DNA of 17,822 nucleotides, taken from the NCBI GenBank assembly GCA_040830545.1, contig JBFOMB010000216.1:1-17822 (forward strand), in the 5' to 3' direction. This document shows positions 8,414 to 14,924 of the stretch, piece after piece. A model generated the notes under the pieces. That model was not told where the DNA came from. It saw only the letters and a list, made by a program, of their open reading frames with translations, and did not search any database. Within the stretch, counting starts at the first letter, position 1, and each line of letters opens with the position of its first letter. The DNA comes from HXMU1420-2 sp040830545 (GTDB lineage Bacteria > Pseudomonadota > Alphaproteobacteria > Rhodobacterales > Rhodobacteraceae). Both the position numbers and the translations under genes were made by a program.

Positions 8414-9760
8414 TTAGCCGACCATACGCTCTTCAAAGCTCAACGCGATGAAGCGGGGCATGTGATCGCCCATGCCCACAACGTTCGAGTCCCTGCCGCC
8501 CGAATGACGCTCGCCTCGGGACCGGCCGCTTTTCTTCTTTGCGGGCTTGTCCTCATCGGCGGTGATTTCTTCGGTTTTGGCTTCTTTGACCGGCTTGGCG
8601 GGTTTTTCCACCTTCACCGGGTTTTCGATGCGCGGGATTTCCTTTTGCACCAGCTTTTCAACGGCATCGAAGTACTTTTCGTCCCGCGAGGCACAGATGG
8701 TCAGCGCCTTGCCGTCCCGTCCCGCGCGGCCAGTGCGACCGATGCGGTGCACGTAATCCTCGGCATGGGAGGGCACGTCGAAGTTGAACACATGGCTCAC
8801 GTGCGGGATGTCCAGACCCCGCGCCGCCACGTCGGACGCAATCAGCAGTCGGATCGTTCCATCGCGGAACCCGTCCAGTGTGCGCATGCGATGGCTTTGA
8901 TCCAGGTCACCATGGATCGGCGACGCGTTGTAGCCGTATTTTGCCAGCGATTTTGCGACAATATCCACATCAACCTTGCGGTTGCAGAAGATGATCGCGT
9001 TGGTGCAGGCCTCGCCCTCGGCATCGATCAGGGCGCGCAGCAGGCGACGTTTTTCCGACCCTTCGCGATCCCGGCGGGAGCCTTTGAACATGACCACGCC
9101 CTGTTCGATGCTTTCGGCGGTGGTGGCCTGACGGGCAACCTCGACCCGGGCAGGGTTTGACAGGAACGTGTTGGTCAGCCGCTCAATCTCGGACGCCATG
9201 GTGGCGGAGAAGAACAGCGTCTGGCGGGTGAACGGCGTCAGCGAAAAGATGCGTTCGATGTCCGGGATGAACCCCATGTCCAACATCCGGTCCGCTTCGT
9301 CGACCACCATGATCTGCACGCCAGTCAGCAGCAGTTTGCCCCGTTCGAAATGGTCCAGCAGGCGACCGGGCGTGGCAATCAGCACGTCAACACCCTTGTC
9401 AATCAGCGCATCCTGCTCCTTGAAGCTGACACCGCCGATCAGCAGCGCCTTGGTCAGCTTCACGTGTTTGGAATAAGTGTCAAAGTTTTCCGCCACCTGC
9501 GCCGCCAATTCCCGCGTCGGGCACAGGACCAGACTGCGTGGCATGCGCGCCCGTGCCCGTCCACGCGCCAGAAGCGTGATCATCGGCAGGGTAAAGCTGG
9601 CTGTTTTACCCGTTCCGGTTTGTGCGATCCCCAGAACATCGCGCCCTTCCAGCGCGTGGGGAATGGCATCTGCCTGGATTGGTGTGGGCGTTTCGTATCC
9701 GGCCTCTTCAACGGCCTTCAGAACCTTTGGATTGAGATTCAGATCAGAGAATTTCGTCAT
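8414..9760 (-). CDS. rhlE: DEAD-box ATP-dependent RNA helicase, RhlE type
   Basis: ATP-dependent RNA helicase, probably acting in ribosome assembly and RNA turnover. Motifs in order (numbered from an ATG at 9766): Q motif GYETPTPIQ (23-31), Walker A AQTGTGKT (48-55), PTREL (83-87), TPGR (132-135), DEAD (156-159), SAT (187-189), and a C-terminal RecA domain with ASDVAARGLDIPHVSHVFNFD and HRIGRTGRAGR. A Lys/Arg/Glu-rich low-complexity tail of about 65 residues follows, as usual for RhlE-like proteins. Two in-frame ATGs exist; the second (9760) is preferred because it has GGA-rich bases at a suitable distance, while the first (9766) abuts AGCGG. It converges with rnj and has a candidate promoter at 9854-9882. 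Confidence 0.95.
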   Translation of the reverse strand: MTKFSDLNLNPKVLKAVEEAGYETPTPIQADAIPHALEGRDVLGIAQTGTGKTASFTLPMITLLARGRARARMPRSLVLCPTRELAAQVAENFDTYSKHVKLTKALLIGGVSFKEQDALIDKGVDVLIATPGRLLDHFERGKLLLTGVQIMVVDEADRMLDMGFIPDIERIFSLTPFTRQTLFFSATMASEIERLTNTFLSNPARVEVARQATTAESIEQGVVMFKGSRRDREGSEKRRLLRALIDAEGEACTNAIIFCNRKVDVDIVAKSLAKYGYNASPIHGDLDQSHRMRTLDGFRDGTIRLLIASDVAARGLDIPHVSHVFNFDVPSHAEDYVHRIGRTGRAGRDGKALTICASRDEKYFDAVEKLVQKEIPRIENPVKVEKPAKPVKEAKTEEITADEDKPAKKKSGRSRGERHSGGRDSNVVGMGDHMPRFIALSFEERMVG

Positions 9761-9853
9761 ATCCATCCGCTATACGCGGACACCGACCTGGCCCGCACGT
9801 CATAATCAGAAGGGCCGGTCGCCCTCCTGCGTGGGCGCGTCTCGCCCGCGCGC

Positions 9854-9882
9854 GGAATAGCAAAACCGTGAGGTCACGTCAA
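9854..9882 (-). promoter_or_regulatory. Candidate sigma-70 promoter for the helicase gene
   Basis: On the minus strand: -35 TTGACG (5/6 to consensus), 17-base spacer, extended -10 TGC-TATTCC. It would start transcription about 80-90 bases before the helicase start codon, leaving a 5' leader that can form small G+C-rich hairpins (for example AGGGC/GCCCT). Found by eye only. Confidence 0.4.
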
Positions 9883-9995
9883 ATTATTGCGCGTCTGATG
9901 GGGAAAATGGCCCGATTTGGCCGGATTTCAACGATTTCAATGTGTTGAAGGCTCATAATCGGTGGGGATTCACCCGGTTCTGGCCACTGTTTCCC

Positions 9996-10038
9996 ATCGC
10001 GAAACAATTGCTTAGATGCCGGGGAAGTGTTTCGCGAT
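9996..10038 (-). other. 11-bp inverted repeat spanning the glycosyltransferase stop codon
   Basis: ATCGCGAAACA (9996-10006) and its exact reverse complement (10028-10038) flank 21 bases that contain the TAA stop (10012-10014). On the minus strand this could form a stem-loop at the end of the prfC-glycosyltransferase message. There is no U-tract after it, so it is not a classical intrinsic terminator. The rest of 9767-9995 holds the helicase promoter and no credible gene. Confidence 0.5.
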
Positions 10039-10938
10039 TTTGGCGTCCAGGGACAGGTCGCAAATACGGAGCAGCCCTTCCTTTTCCAAGGCTGCCCGCT
10101 GCCGGGGCGTGGCGGCGCAGACCTCTTCGAAAAAGGCGCGCAGGCCGTCTTCACCCCGCTCGGACTCGATCATCGCAAACAGGTCGTGCATCTTTACGCC
10201 GCCTTTTTCGTGCGGGCGGTTGGGGGCCAGTTCGGGCCGGTAGCTGCCTTGCGCCATGCGAAAGCGATAGCTGCTATGCCAATCCTCCCAGCTGAGCGCG
10301 TGGCGGTGGCACAGTGCCATATCCGTGCTTTCTGCGACGCCGGGGTTCATGTCGTTGCCGAGGAACACATTGTGGATGCGGAAGGTGATAGGGGACATGC
10401 CGGTGCGGACAAAAACCTTGCCCGCCACATGGCTGAGGAACCCACCCTTCAGGAATTCCCCATAGGTCGGGTAAAGCCGCGCGGCGATGCGGTCACGGTC
10501 GGGGCCTGGGGGTAACCAGGCCTTGTAAGCGGTATCGCTGCCCGACAGCAGTTCCATAGGGCGAACACGCAGGGTTTGGGTGTCTGCGGAGAGTGCCGCG
10601 AGCGTGTCCGCGACCGGGTGATCGGGCCACAGGAATTCATCCACGTCGATATGGGTCAGCCAGTCGACGTCTGCCGTCTTGTAGGCCTCAGAGGCGTTAA
10701 ATGTCTGACGGGGCTGGTGTTTTTTCGGTCGCTTGATCGGTGCGGCCTGCCAGTAGGCGTCATCACAGACCTGCACCCGGATCGCTGGATGGCGCTGCAA
10801 AACCTCCTGCGCCTCGGGGTTGGGCGCGTCGAGGTACAGGTACAGACGCGCTGCCCCCAGATCGAGGTGATGTGCCGCAAAGGCGAGGATGTCCCGAACC
10901 GGGGCCTTGATCGTTGAGACGAGGCCCCAGCGGGTCAC
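10012..10938 (-). CDS. glycosyltransferase family 2-like protein (PF13704-like)
   Basis: Putative glycosyltransferase of the type common in Rhodobacterales surface-polysaccharide loci. The N-terminus LVSTIKAPVRDILAFAAHHLDLGA followed by LYLYLDAP is a GT-A-like fold beginning, and HIDVDEFLW carries a DxD motif (D98-V99-D100) for metal/nucleotide-sugar binding. The acceptor and product cannot be told. I chose the GTG at 10938 because it overlaps the prfC stop as GTGA and has AAAGGA at 10948-10953, nine bases upstream; the open frame extends to an ATG at 11007 but that would lie deep within prfC. Length is then 308 residues. Translation is probably coupled to prfC. No signal peptide or membrane segment is evident. 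Confidence 0.8.
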   Translation of the reverse strand: MTRWGLVSTIKAPVRDILAFAAHHLDLGAARLYLYLDAPNPEAQEVLQRHPAIRVQVCDDAYWQAAPIKRPKKHQPRQTFNASEAYKTADVDWLTHIDVDEFLWPDHPVADTLAALSADTQTLRVRPMELLSGSDTAYKAWLPPGPDRDRIAARLYPTYGEFLKGGFLSHVAGKVFVRTGMSPITFRIHNVFLGNDMNPGVAESTDMALCHRHALSWEDWHSSYRFRMAQGSYRPELAPNRPHEKGGVKMHDLFAMIESERGEDGLRAFFEEVCAATPRQRAALEKEGLLRICDLSLDAKIAKHFPGI

Positions 10939-12542
10939 ACCATCATTTCCTTTGTCGCGCTCAGCGTGATGTCCGGATAGTCGCGGACGACGCGGTCGAT
11001 GTCCCATTGAAGACGCGTCAGGTAGACCACGTCGCCGTCATTGTCCGTGGCGATGTGCTGTTTGTTTGCGTTGGCGAATTTGTCCACCGCATCCTGTGTG
11101 CCGGACACCCAGCGGGCCGACGTGAATTGGGACGGTTCGAACCGGACGGGCAGGCCGTATTCCAGTTCAATCCGCGAGGCCAGAACCTCGAACTGCAGGG
11201 CGCCGACCACGCCCACAACAAAGCCTGACCCGATCTGCGGTTTGAAGACTTTCGCCGCGCCCTCCTCGGCAAATTGCATCAATGCCTTGTCCAGATGCTT
11301 GGCCTTCAGCGGGTCGCCGGCCCGCACCCCCTGCAACAGTTCCGGAGCAAAGCTGGGAATACCGCTAACACGCAAAGGTTCCCCTTCGGTTAACGTATCG
11401 CCGATGCGCAACTGGCCGTGGTTTGGAATGCCGATGATGTCGCCCGCCCAGGCCTCTTCGGCCAGTTCGCGGTCGGATGCCAGGAACAACACGGGGTTCG
11501 ATACGGCCATGGGTTTCTTGGTCCGCACATGGGTCAGTTTCATGCCGCGTTTGAAGTGGCCAGACGCCATGCGCAGGAAGGCGACGCGGTCCCGGTGTTT
11601 GGGATCCATGTTCGCCTGAACCTTGAAGACAAAGCCGGAAACCTTTGTTTCTTCTGGAGAAATCTGCCGAGGTTCCGCGCGCTGTACTTGTGGTTCGGGG
11701 CCATAGGTACCTATGCCGTCCATCAGCTCCTTCACCCCGAACGAGTTGATCGCAGAGCCGAACCAGATCGGCGTCAGGGTCCCGTCCAGCAGCGCCTGCG
11801 GGTCAAGCGGCGGCAACAATTCGCGCGCCATCTCCAGCTCTTCGGTGAAGGTTTCCAGCAGATGTGCGGGCACGTGTTCAGCCAGCTTCGGATCATCAAG
11901 CCCTTTGATTTCAATGCTTTCTGCGACCTTGTTGCGGTCGGCACGGTCCATCAGCTCCAACCGGTCGCGCAGAATATCATAACACCCGATGAAATCGCGA
12001 CCCTGGCCGATCGGCCAACTGGCAGGGGTCACGTCAATGGCGAGGTTTTCCTGAATCTCGTCAATAATTTCAAAAACATCGCGGCTTTCGCGATCCATCT
12101 TGTTGCAGAAGGTGAGGATCGGAAGGTCGCGCAGGCGGCAGACTTCGAACAGTTTTTGCGTCTGGCTTTCCACGCCTTTTGCGCCGTCGATCACCATCAC
12201 AGCGGCGTCCACTGCGGTCAGCGTCCGATAGGTGTCTTCGGAGAAATCGCTGTGCCCTGGTGTGTCCACAAGATTGAATCGGAAGTTATTGTAATCAAAC
12301 GACATTGCGGATGCGGAAACCGAGATTCCCCGGTCCTTTTCCATCTGCATGAAGTCCGACCGCGTGCGCCGTGCCTCCCCTTTGGCACGCACCTGTCCAG
12401 CCATCTGGATCGCGCCACCATAGAGCAGGAATTTCTCGGTCAGCGTGGTCTTGCCCGCATCGGGGTGCGAGATGATGGCAAAGGTCCGGCGCCGGGCAAT
12501 TTCAGCCGGCAGATCGGGGCGGTTTGTAGGGGCGTCAAGCAT
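10935..12542 (-). CDS. prfC: peptide chain release factor 3 (RF3)
   Basis: Translational GTPase that recycles RF1/RF2 from the ribosome after peptide release. GTPase motifs: SHPDAGKTT P-loop (25-33), RGIS switch I region (71-74), DTPGH (93-97) and NKMD (147-150), followed by the RF3 domains (SGFVFKVQANMDPKHRDRVAFLR and the C-terminal PVRFEPSQFTSARWV region). From the ATG at 12542 the protein has 535 residues, close to the usual 525-530. An upstream ATG at 12614 would add 24 non-conserved residues running through the promoter region and is rejected. No Shine-Dalgarno precedes 12542, and a candidate -10 lies only six bases away, so the mRNA may be leaderless. The downstream glycosyltransferase overlaps by four bases. 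Confidence 0.95.
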   Translation of the reverse strand: MLDAPTNRPDLPAEIARRRTFAIISHPDAGKTTLTEKFLLYGGAIQMAGQVRAKGEARRTRSDFMQMEKDRGISVSASAMSFDYNNFRFNLVDTPGHSDFSEDTYRTLTAVDAAVMVIDGAKGVESQTQKLFEVCRLRDLPILTFCNKMDRESRDVFEIIDEIQENLAIDVTPASWPIGQGRDFIGCYDILRDRLELMDRADRNKVAESIEIKGLDDPKLAEHVPAHLLETFTEELEMARELLPPLDPQALLDGTLTPIWFGSAINSFGVKELMDGIGTYGPEPQVQRAEPRQISPEETKVSGFVFKVQANMDPKHRDRVAFLRMASGHFKRGMKLTHVRTKKPMAVSNPVLFLASDRELAEEAWAGDIIGIPNHGQLRIGDTLTEGEPLRVSGIPSFAPELLQGVRAGDPLKAKHLDKALMQFAEEGAAKVFKPQIGSGFVVGVVGALQFEVLASRIELEYGLPVRFEPSQFTSARWVSGTQDAVDKFANANKQHIATDNDGDVVYLTRLQWDIDRVVRDYPDITLSATKEMMV

Positions 12543-12548
12543 ATCGGG

Positions 12549-12577
12549 CGTATAGGTAAGGATTAGAATTGGTGCAA
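12549..12577 (-). promoter_or_regulatory. Candidate prfC promoter, nearly leaderless
   Basis: Minus strand: -35 TTGCAC (4/6), 17-base spacer, -10 TATACG (4/6). Only six bases separate the -10 from the prfC ATG at 12542, which would put the transcription start at or within a base or two of the A of ATG. Identified by eye; the hexamers are moderate. Confidence 0.4.
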
Positions 12578-12596
12578 CACAGGGCGCTGTGATTTC

Positions 12597-12624
12597 CGTA
12601 CACCACCTGTACACACCCTGTACA
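12597..12624. promoter_or_regulatory. Candidate operator: three TGTACA-like boxes at 11-bp pitch
   Basis: CGTACA at 12597-12602, TGTACA at 12608-12613 and TGTACA at 12619-12624. Starts are exactly 11 bp apart, roughly one helical turn, so all boxes face the same side of the DNA. TGTACA is itself palindromic, and all three are followed by CAC or CACC-like bases. They lie between the divergent prfC (-) and BrnA-like (+) genes, 20-47 bp beyond the prfC -35 and 53-80 bp before the BrnA-like start. This is the pattern expected for cooperative binding of small dimers such as ribbon-helix-helix proteins; the neighbour encodes one. Confidence 0.5.
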
Positions 12625-12676
12625 CCGCGCGTCGGGTCATGGGCGCGTTAACCTTTTCGGGCAAACGTGTTGCGCG

Positions 12677-13060
12677 ATGACGACCCGGCAAAGATACCGT
12701 TCCGAGTTTTTCCGGCAGTTGGAGGAGTTGCAGGAAGAGTTGAAATGGAAGTGGGTGGACAAGAGCCTGCCGATGGATTGGCATGCGCTGGACTACCGCT
12801 ATCCGATTGACCCGAAGAAAGAGCGTGTGACGATCCGGCTGGATGCGGACATGCTGAAGTGGTTTCGCAAGATGGGGCCGGGGTATCAGACGCGGATCAA
12901 CATGGTTTTGCGGCTGTATTGGACGGCGTTGCAGACGGGGCTGATCCACAGCCACTACGAGGACCACGACCTGCCGATGATCCAGCAGCAAGCGATGGAG
13001 ATGATCACGAAGCGTCAGGAAGAGTTGCAGCGGGAGGCGGAGGAAAACGGGTGGGCGTAG
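12677..13060 (+). CDS. orphan BrnA-like ribbon-helix-helix protein
   Basis: 127-residue protein. Residues 50-83, RVTIRLDADMLKWFRKMGPGYQTRINMVLRLYW, match the BrnA antitoxin family (PF14384) signature RLD-x-D-x-L-x-WF...GYQTRIN-x-VLR, a ribbon-helix-helix DNA-binding fold. The first 49 residues are charged and Trp-rich (LKWKWVDKS, MDWHALDYRYP), and the C-terminal 25 residues form a likely charged helix (MEMITKRQEELQREAEE); both are longer than in ordinary BrnA antitoxins. No BrnT toxin gene adjoins it: upstream is prfC on the other strand, downstream an NTF2-like protein. It is therefore more likely a stand-alone regulator than a toxin-antitoxin antidote. The start lacks a clear Shine-Dalgarno. 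Autoregulation through the TGTACA boxes is an inference. Confidence 0.85.
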   Translation: MTTRQRYRSEFFRQLEELQEELKWKWVDKSLPMDWHALDYRYPIDPKKERVTIRLDADMLKWFRKMGPGYQTRINMVLRLYWTALQTGLIHSHYEDHDLPMIQQQAMEMITKRQEELQREAEENGWA

Positions 13061-13076
13061 GCCCGGGGATTTTCAC

Positions 13077-13104
13077 TTGGACATCGCGTGGGAATCCAGA
13101 TAAG
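13077..13104 (+). promoter_or_regulatory. Candidate promoter of the NTF2-like gene
   Basis: TTGGAC (-35, weak match) at 13077-13082, a 16-base spacer, GATAAG (-10, 4/6) at 13099-13104. The -10 abuts the SOS box that starts at 13104, so LexA bound there would cover the transcription start. By eye only; the -35 is weak. Confidence 0.35.
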
Positions 13105-13118
13105 AACAAATAGTGAAC
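13104..13118 (+). promoter_or_regulatory. SOS (LexA) box, GAAC-N7-GAAC
   Basis: GAAC, seven bases (AAATAGT), GAAC: on the other strand GTTC-N7-GTTC, an exact match to the known alphaproteobacterial LexA box (Rhodobacter, Caulobacter). It lies 19 bases before the ATG of the NTF2-like gene, overlapping the candidate -10 and transcription start, the usual place for repression. A 6-bp inverted repeat, ACAAAT/ATTTGT (13106-13124), overlaps it. Confidence 0.65.
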
Positions 13119-13127
13119 ATTTGTGGT

Positions 13128-13132
13128 GGAGG
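13128..13132 (+). promoter_or_regulatory. Shine-Dalgarno deciding the NTF2-like start
   Basis: GGAGG five bases before the ATG at 13138. It excludes the in-frame GTG codons at 13123 and 13126 as starts, since these lie upstream of it. Confidence 0.8.
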
Positions 13133-13137
13133 TAAAG

Positions 13138-13503
13138 ATGACGTTGAACGAGATTGCAGATGCACTGGTCGCGGGATGTCGCGAGGGGCGGGCAATGGCC
13201 AATCTGGATGTGCTTTATGCCGAGGACGCAGTGTCCGTGGAGGCAGCGGATCAGGGCAACGGGCGTGAGGCGCATGGGCTGGAGGCGATCCGGGGCAAAC
13301 ATGCCTGGTGGGAGGCCAATATGGAGGCCACGGGCGGGTCGGTCAGTGATCCGATGCCCGATGGCGATGACCGGTTTGCGGTGATCTTCGAGGTTCAGGG
13401 TGTCGAGAAGGCCAGTGGTGAGGCGTTCGATATGAAAGAGGTGGCCGTCTATCACGTCGCCGGGGGCAAGATCGTGAGGGAGGAGTTTTTCTACGGCGCG
13501 TGA
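13138..13503 (+). CDS. NTF2-fold / SnoaL-like protein, possibly LexA-controlled
   Basis: 121-residue soluble protein with the look of the NTF2/SnoaL superfamily: an N-terminal helix (LNEIADALVAGCREGR), a LYAEDAVSVEA segment as in DUF4440/SnoaL proteins, G-x-EAIRGKHAWWEANM, and a curved-sheet C-terminus with FAVIFEVQG, MKEVAVYHVAGGKIVREEFFY. Such proteins are steroid-isomerase-like enzymes, immunity-like or ligand-binding proteins; the substrate cannot be told. The start is fixed by GGAGG at 13128-13132. It is 77 bases downstream of the BrnA-like gene but has its own candidate promoter with an exact SOS box, so induction by DNA damage is suggested. No signal peptide is seen. Confidence 0.82.
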   Translation: MTLNEIADALVAGCREGRAMANLDVLYAEDAVSVEAADQGNGREAHGLEAIRGKHAWWEANMEATGGSVSDPMPDGDDRFAVIFEVQGVEKASGEAFDMKEVAVYHVAGGKIVREEFFYGA

Positions 13504-13539
13504 GGGTTGGGGGTAAGGTGGCTATCAGTTCTGGAAGAA

Positions 13540-13843
13540 AGCCGCGCGTTGACGGGTCGCGGCGCGGCAGCCGTTCTACGGGACGTGACGAAATTACCAT
13601 TGAAAACAAATCTTCGCAGCGACCGTGTTCTGGTGTTGCGCGGAATCAAGGGCCTTTGGCCGGCCGCGCAACCATCGACCGGCAAGCGATTGCAAGGCAA
13701 TCGCTGAGAGGGGCCGGGCCGTCCCCCGGCACGGCGATTTGGCTGACGGAAGTGGGGGGCAGCGAGCTTGTACGGATTTGGCTGGCATAAAGTGTATTGT
13801 TGAGAGGTCGGTTCGCCGCACCACGGCCCGTCAATGCGCGGCT
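13540..13843. repeat. Inverted-repeat-bounded element (30-bp arms, 25/30 identical)
   Basis: The left arm 13540-13569 matches the reverse complement of the right arm 13814-13843 at 25 of 30 positions. All five differences are transitions, and all fall on the third base of the codons if the arms are read as SRALTGRGAA. The 244 bases between are rich in palindromes. This could be a miniature inverted-repeat transposable element remnant, two fragments of one coding sequence in opposite orientation, or a structured RNA. No flanking target duplication is obvious. Confidence 0.6.
13685..13705. repeat. Perfect 9-bp hairpin
   Basis: AGCGATTGC (13685-13693), loop AAG, GCAATCGCT (13697-13705). It sits near the centre of the inverted-repeat-bounded element. 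There is no T-run after it on either strand. Confidence 0.6.
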
Positions 13844-13907
13844 ACCTTCAAATGCAGTGGTGCACATGCGGTTTCAGCTTCTTGTAGCTAAAATGAGGTC
13901 CCACGCC

Positions 13908-14924
13908 CTACCGCAAAGACGCCCGGCGCAGCAGATCAATCGCGTCGGGGCGGTCCAGCAGGGCCTTTTGCACGTCAAATCCGTGGTCAGCCCGGTGGCC
14001 GTGAGCGGGCAGGATCGACTTCAGCTTGTGAATAAGGTCCGGCGGCAGGGCCGAGCGTGTGCGGCTGTCGATCAGCATGCTTTCTGCAGCAATACCTTCG
14101 GCATAGATGATGTGATGACGGTCAAACAGAATCTGGAAATAGTCGACAAACCCGCCATCCTGCACGGTGACACTGTCCCCGTTGACGAGGTGGCGGGCCT
14201 TCACGAGGATCTCCGACTGGCCAACGCCAATCTGGTCGGAGCGTTGGTAGACAAACAACCGGTGGTCGGGGCTGACCAGCAGGTCGTTTTCGTTGTTGAG
14301 CACGCCTGCGCGGATCAGGATCGGGGCAAAATCCCCGGTGGCGCGGGCGGTGGTGTGGCCGATCCAGCGGATTTCCTGCGGGCCCGCATCGCGGGTCAGG
14401 ACACGGTCGCCTGCCTTCAAATCCTCGATACGGACCTGTTCGCCCGACGCCATGGTGATGTGCGTGCCGCGTGTGAAGCTGACATTGGCAACCTGTGCGA
14501 AGCGGGCGCGTGCGCCGTCGCGGTCGGTGCCGACAAGGCGATATTCGACCTCGGCCTCGATCGGGGCGAGGGGCAGGAAGTAGACCTGGTTCAGATGCCC
14601 ATCATCAGCGGTTTCGACCAACACCAGCAGTTCGATGTTGCGCCCGTCCGGCGTCATGAACAGGAAGGTCGCATCCAGATAGAGCGGCGCGCCGGGAATG
14701 CCGCGTTCCGTTCCATCCACCACACGGTAGCTGCCATCCTCTTCCGCGCGGAAGGTCAGGCGGTGGCGGGTGGCGGCGCTGTCGAGTTCGTAGATATCGT
14801 CCAGCTCCACCTCGGACATGAAGGACAGCCCGTCGCCCATGTTCGCACCGTATGTGACACAAAAATCCTCGGCCAAGAAAACCGGGATGTTCTGTGCGGG
14901 GGCGGTGTGCGGGGGTCTGGTCAT
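13908..14924 (-). CDS. Hint-domain (Hint_2) protein
   Basis: 338-residue protein with a C-terminal Hint (hedgehog/intein) domain from about residue 149: SFTRGTHITMASGEQVRIEDLKAGDRVLTRDAG, LLVSPDHRLFV (221-225 region), ARHLVNG and YFQILFDRHHIIYAEGIAAESM, the pattern of PF13403 Hint_2 proteins common in Rhodobacterales, often linked to secreted or surface proteins. The usual first cysteine (CFT-x-GT) is Ser149 here. Residues 1-148 form a beta-rich unknown domain. The ATG at 14924 is chosen because residues upstream in the open frame (TTG at 15035) look non-coding; no good Shine-Dalgarno is seen for it, so the start is uncertain. It is divergent from the SDR-alkC operon. Biological function unknown. 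Confidence 0.85.
   Translation of the reverse strand: MTRPPHTAPAQNIPVFLAEDFCVTYGANMGDGLSFMSEVELDDIYELDSAATRHRLTFRAEEDGSYRVVDGTERGIPGAPLYLDATFLFMTPDGRNIELLVLVETADDGHLNQVYFLPLAPIEAEVEYRLVGTDRDGARARFAQVANVSFTRGTHITMASGEQVRIEDLKAGDRVLTRDAGPQEIRWIGHTTARATGDFAPILIRAGVLNNENDLLVSPDHRLFVYQRSDQIGVGQSEILVKARHLVNGDSVTVQDGGFVDYFQILFDRHHIIYAEGIAAESMLIDSRTRSALPPDLIHKLKSILPAHGHRADHGFDVQKALLDRPDAIDLLRRASLR

Larger units (their letters stand above)
13504..13907. other. 404-bp gene-free stretch with inverted-repeat element
   Basis: No convincing gene on either strand: the short open frames have no family match and overlap each other. The stretch contains a long imperfect inverted repeat (arms 13540-13569 and 13814-13843), a 9-bp stem (13635-13643 with 13664-13672), a tight hairpin at 13685-13705 (AGCGATTGC, loop AAG) and a small stem GCCGGG/CCCGGC around 13713-13730. 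It lies between the ends of the NTF2-like gene (+) and the Hint gene (-), so it must also hold their transcription ends, but no U-tract terminator is evident. Confidence 0.6.

Noticed and set aside
9879..10154. 91-codon minus-strand open frame overlapping the end of the glycosyltransferase
   Set aside because: Mostly an out-of-frame reading of the glycosyltransferase with no domain; its remainder covers the helicase promoter region.
12543..12614. Extended prfC N-terminus from the ATG at 12614
   Set aside because: The added 24 residues are unlike RF3 and overlap the candidate promoter; family proteins begin near the ATG at 12542.
13507..13707. 66-codon open frame starting with GTG in the inverted-repeat element
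   Set aside because: Not called as a gene because it has no ribosome-binding site or family match; the arm-encoded peptide is kept as a finding instead.
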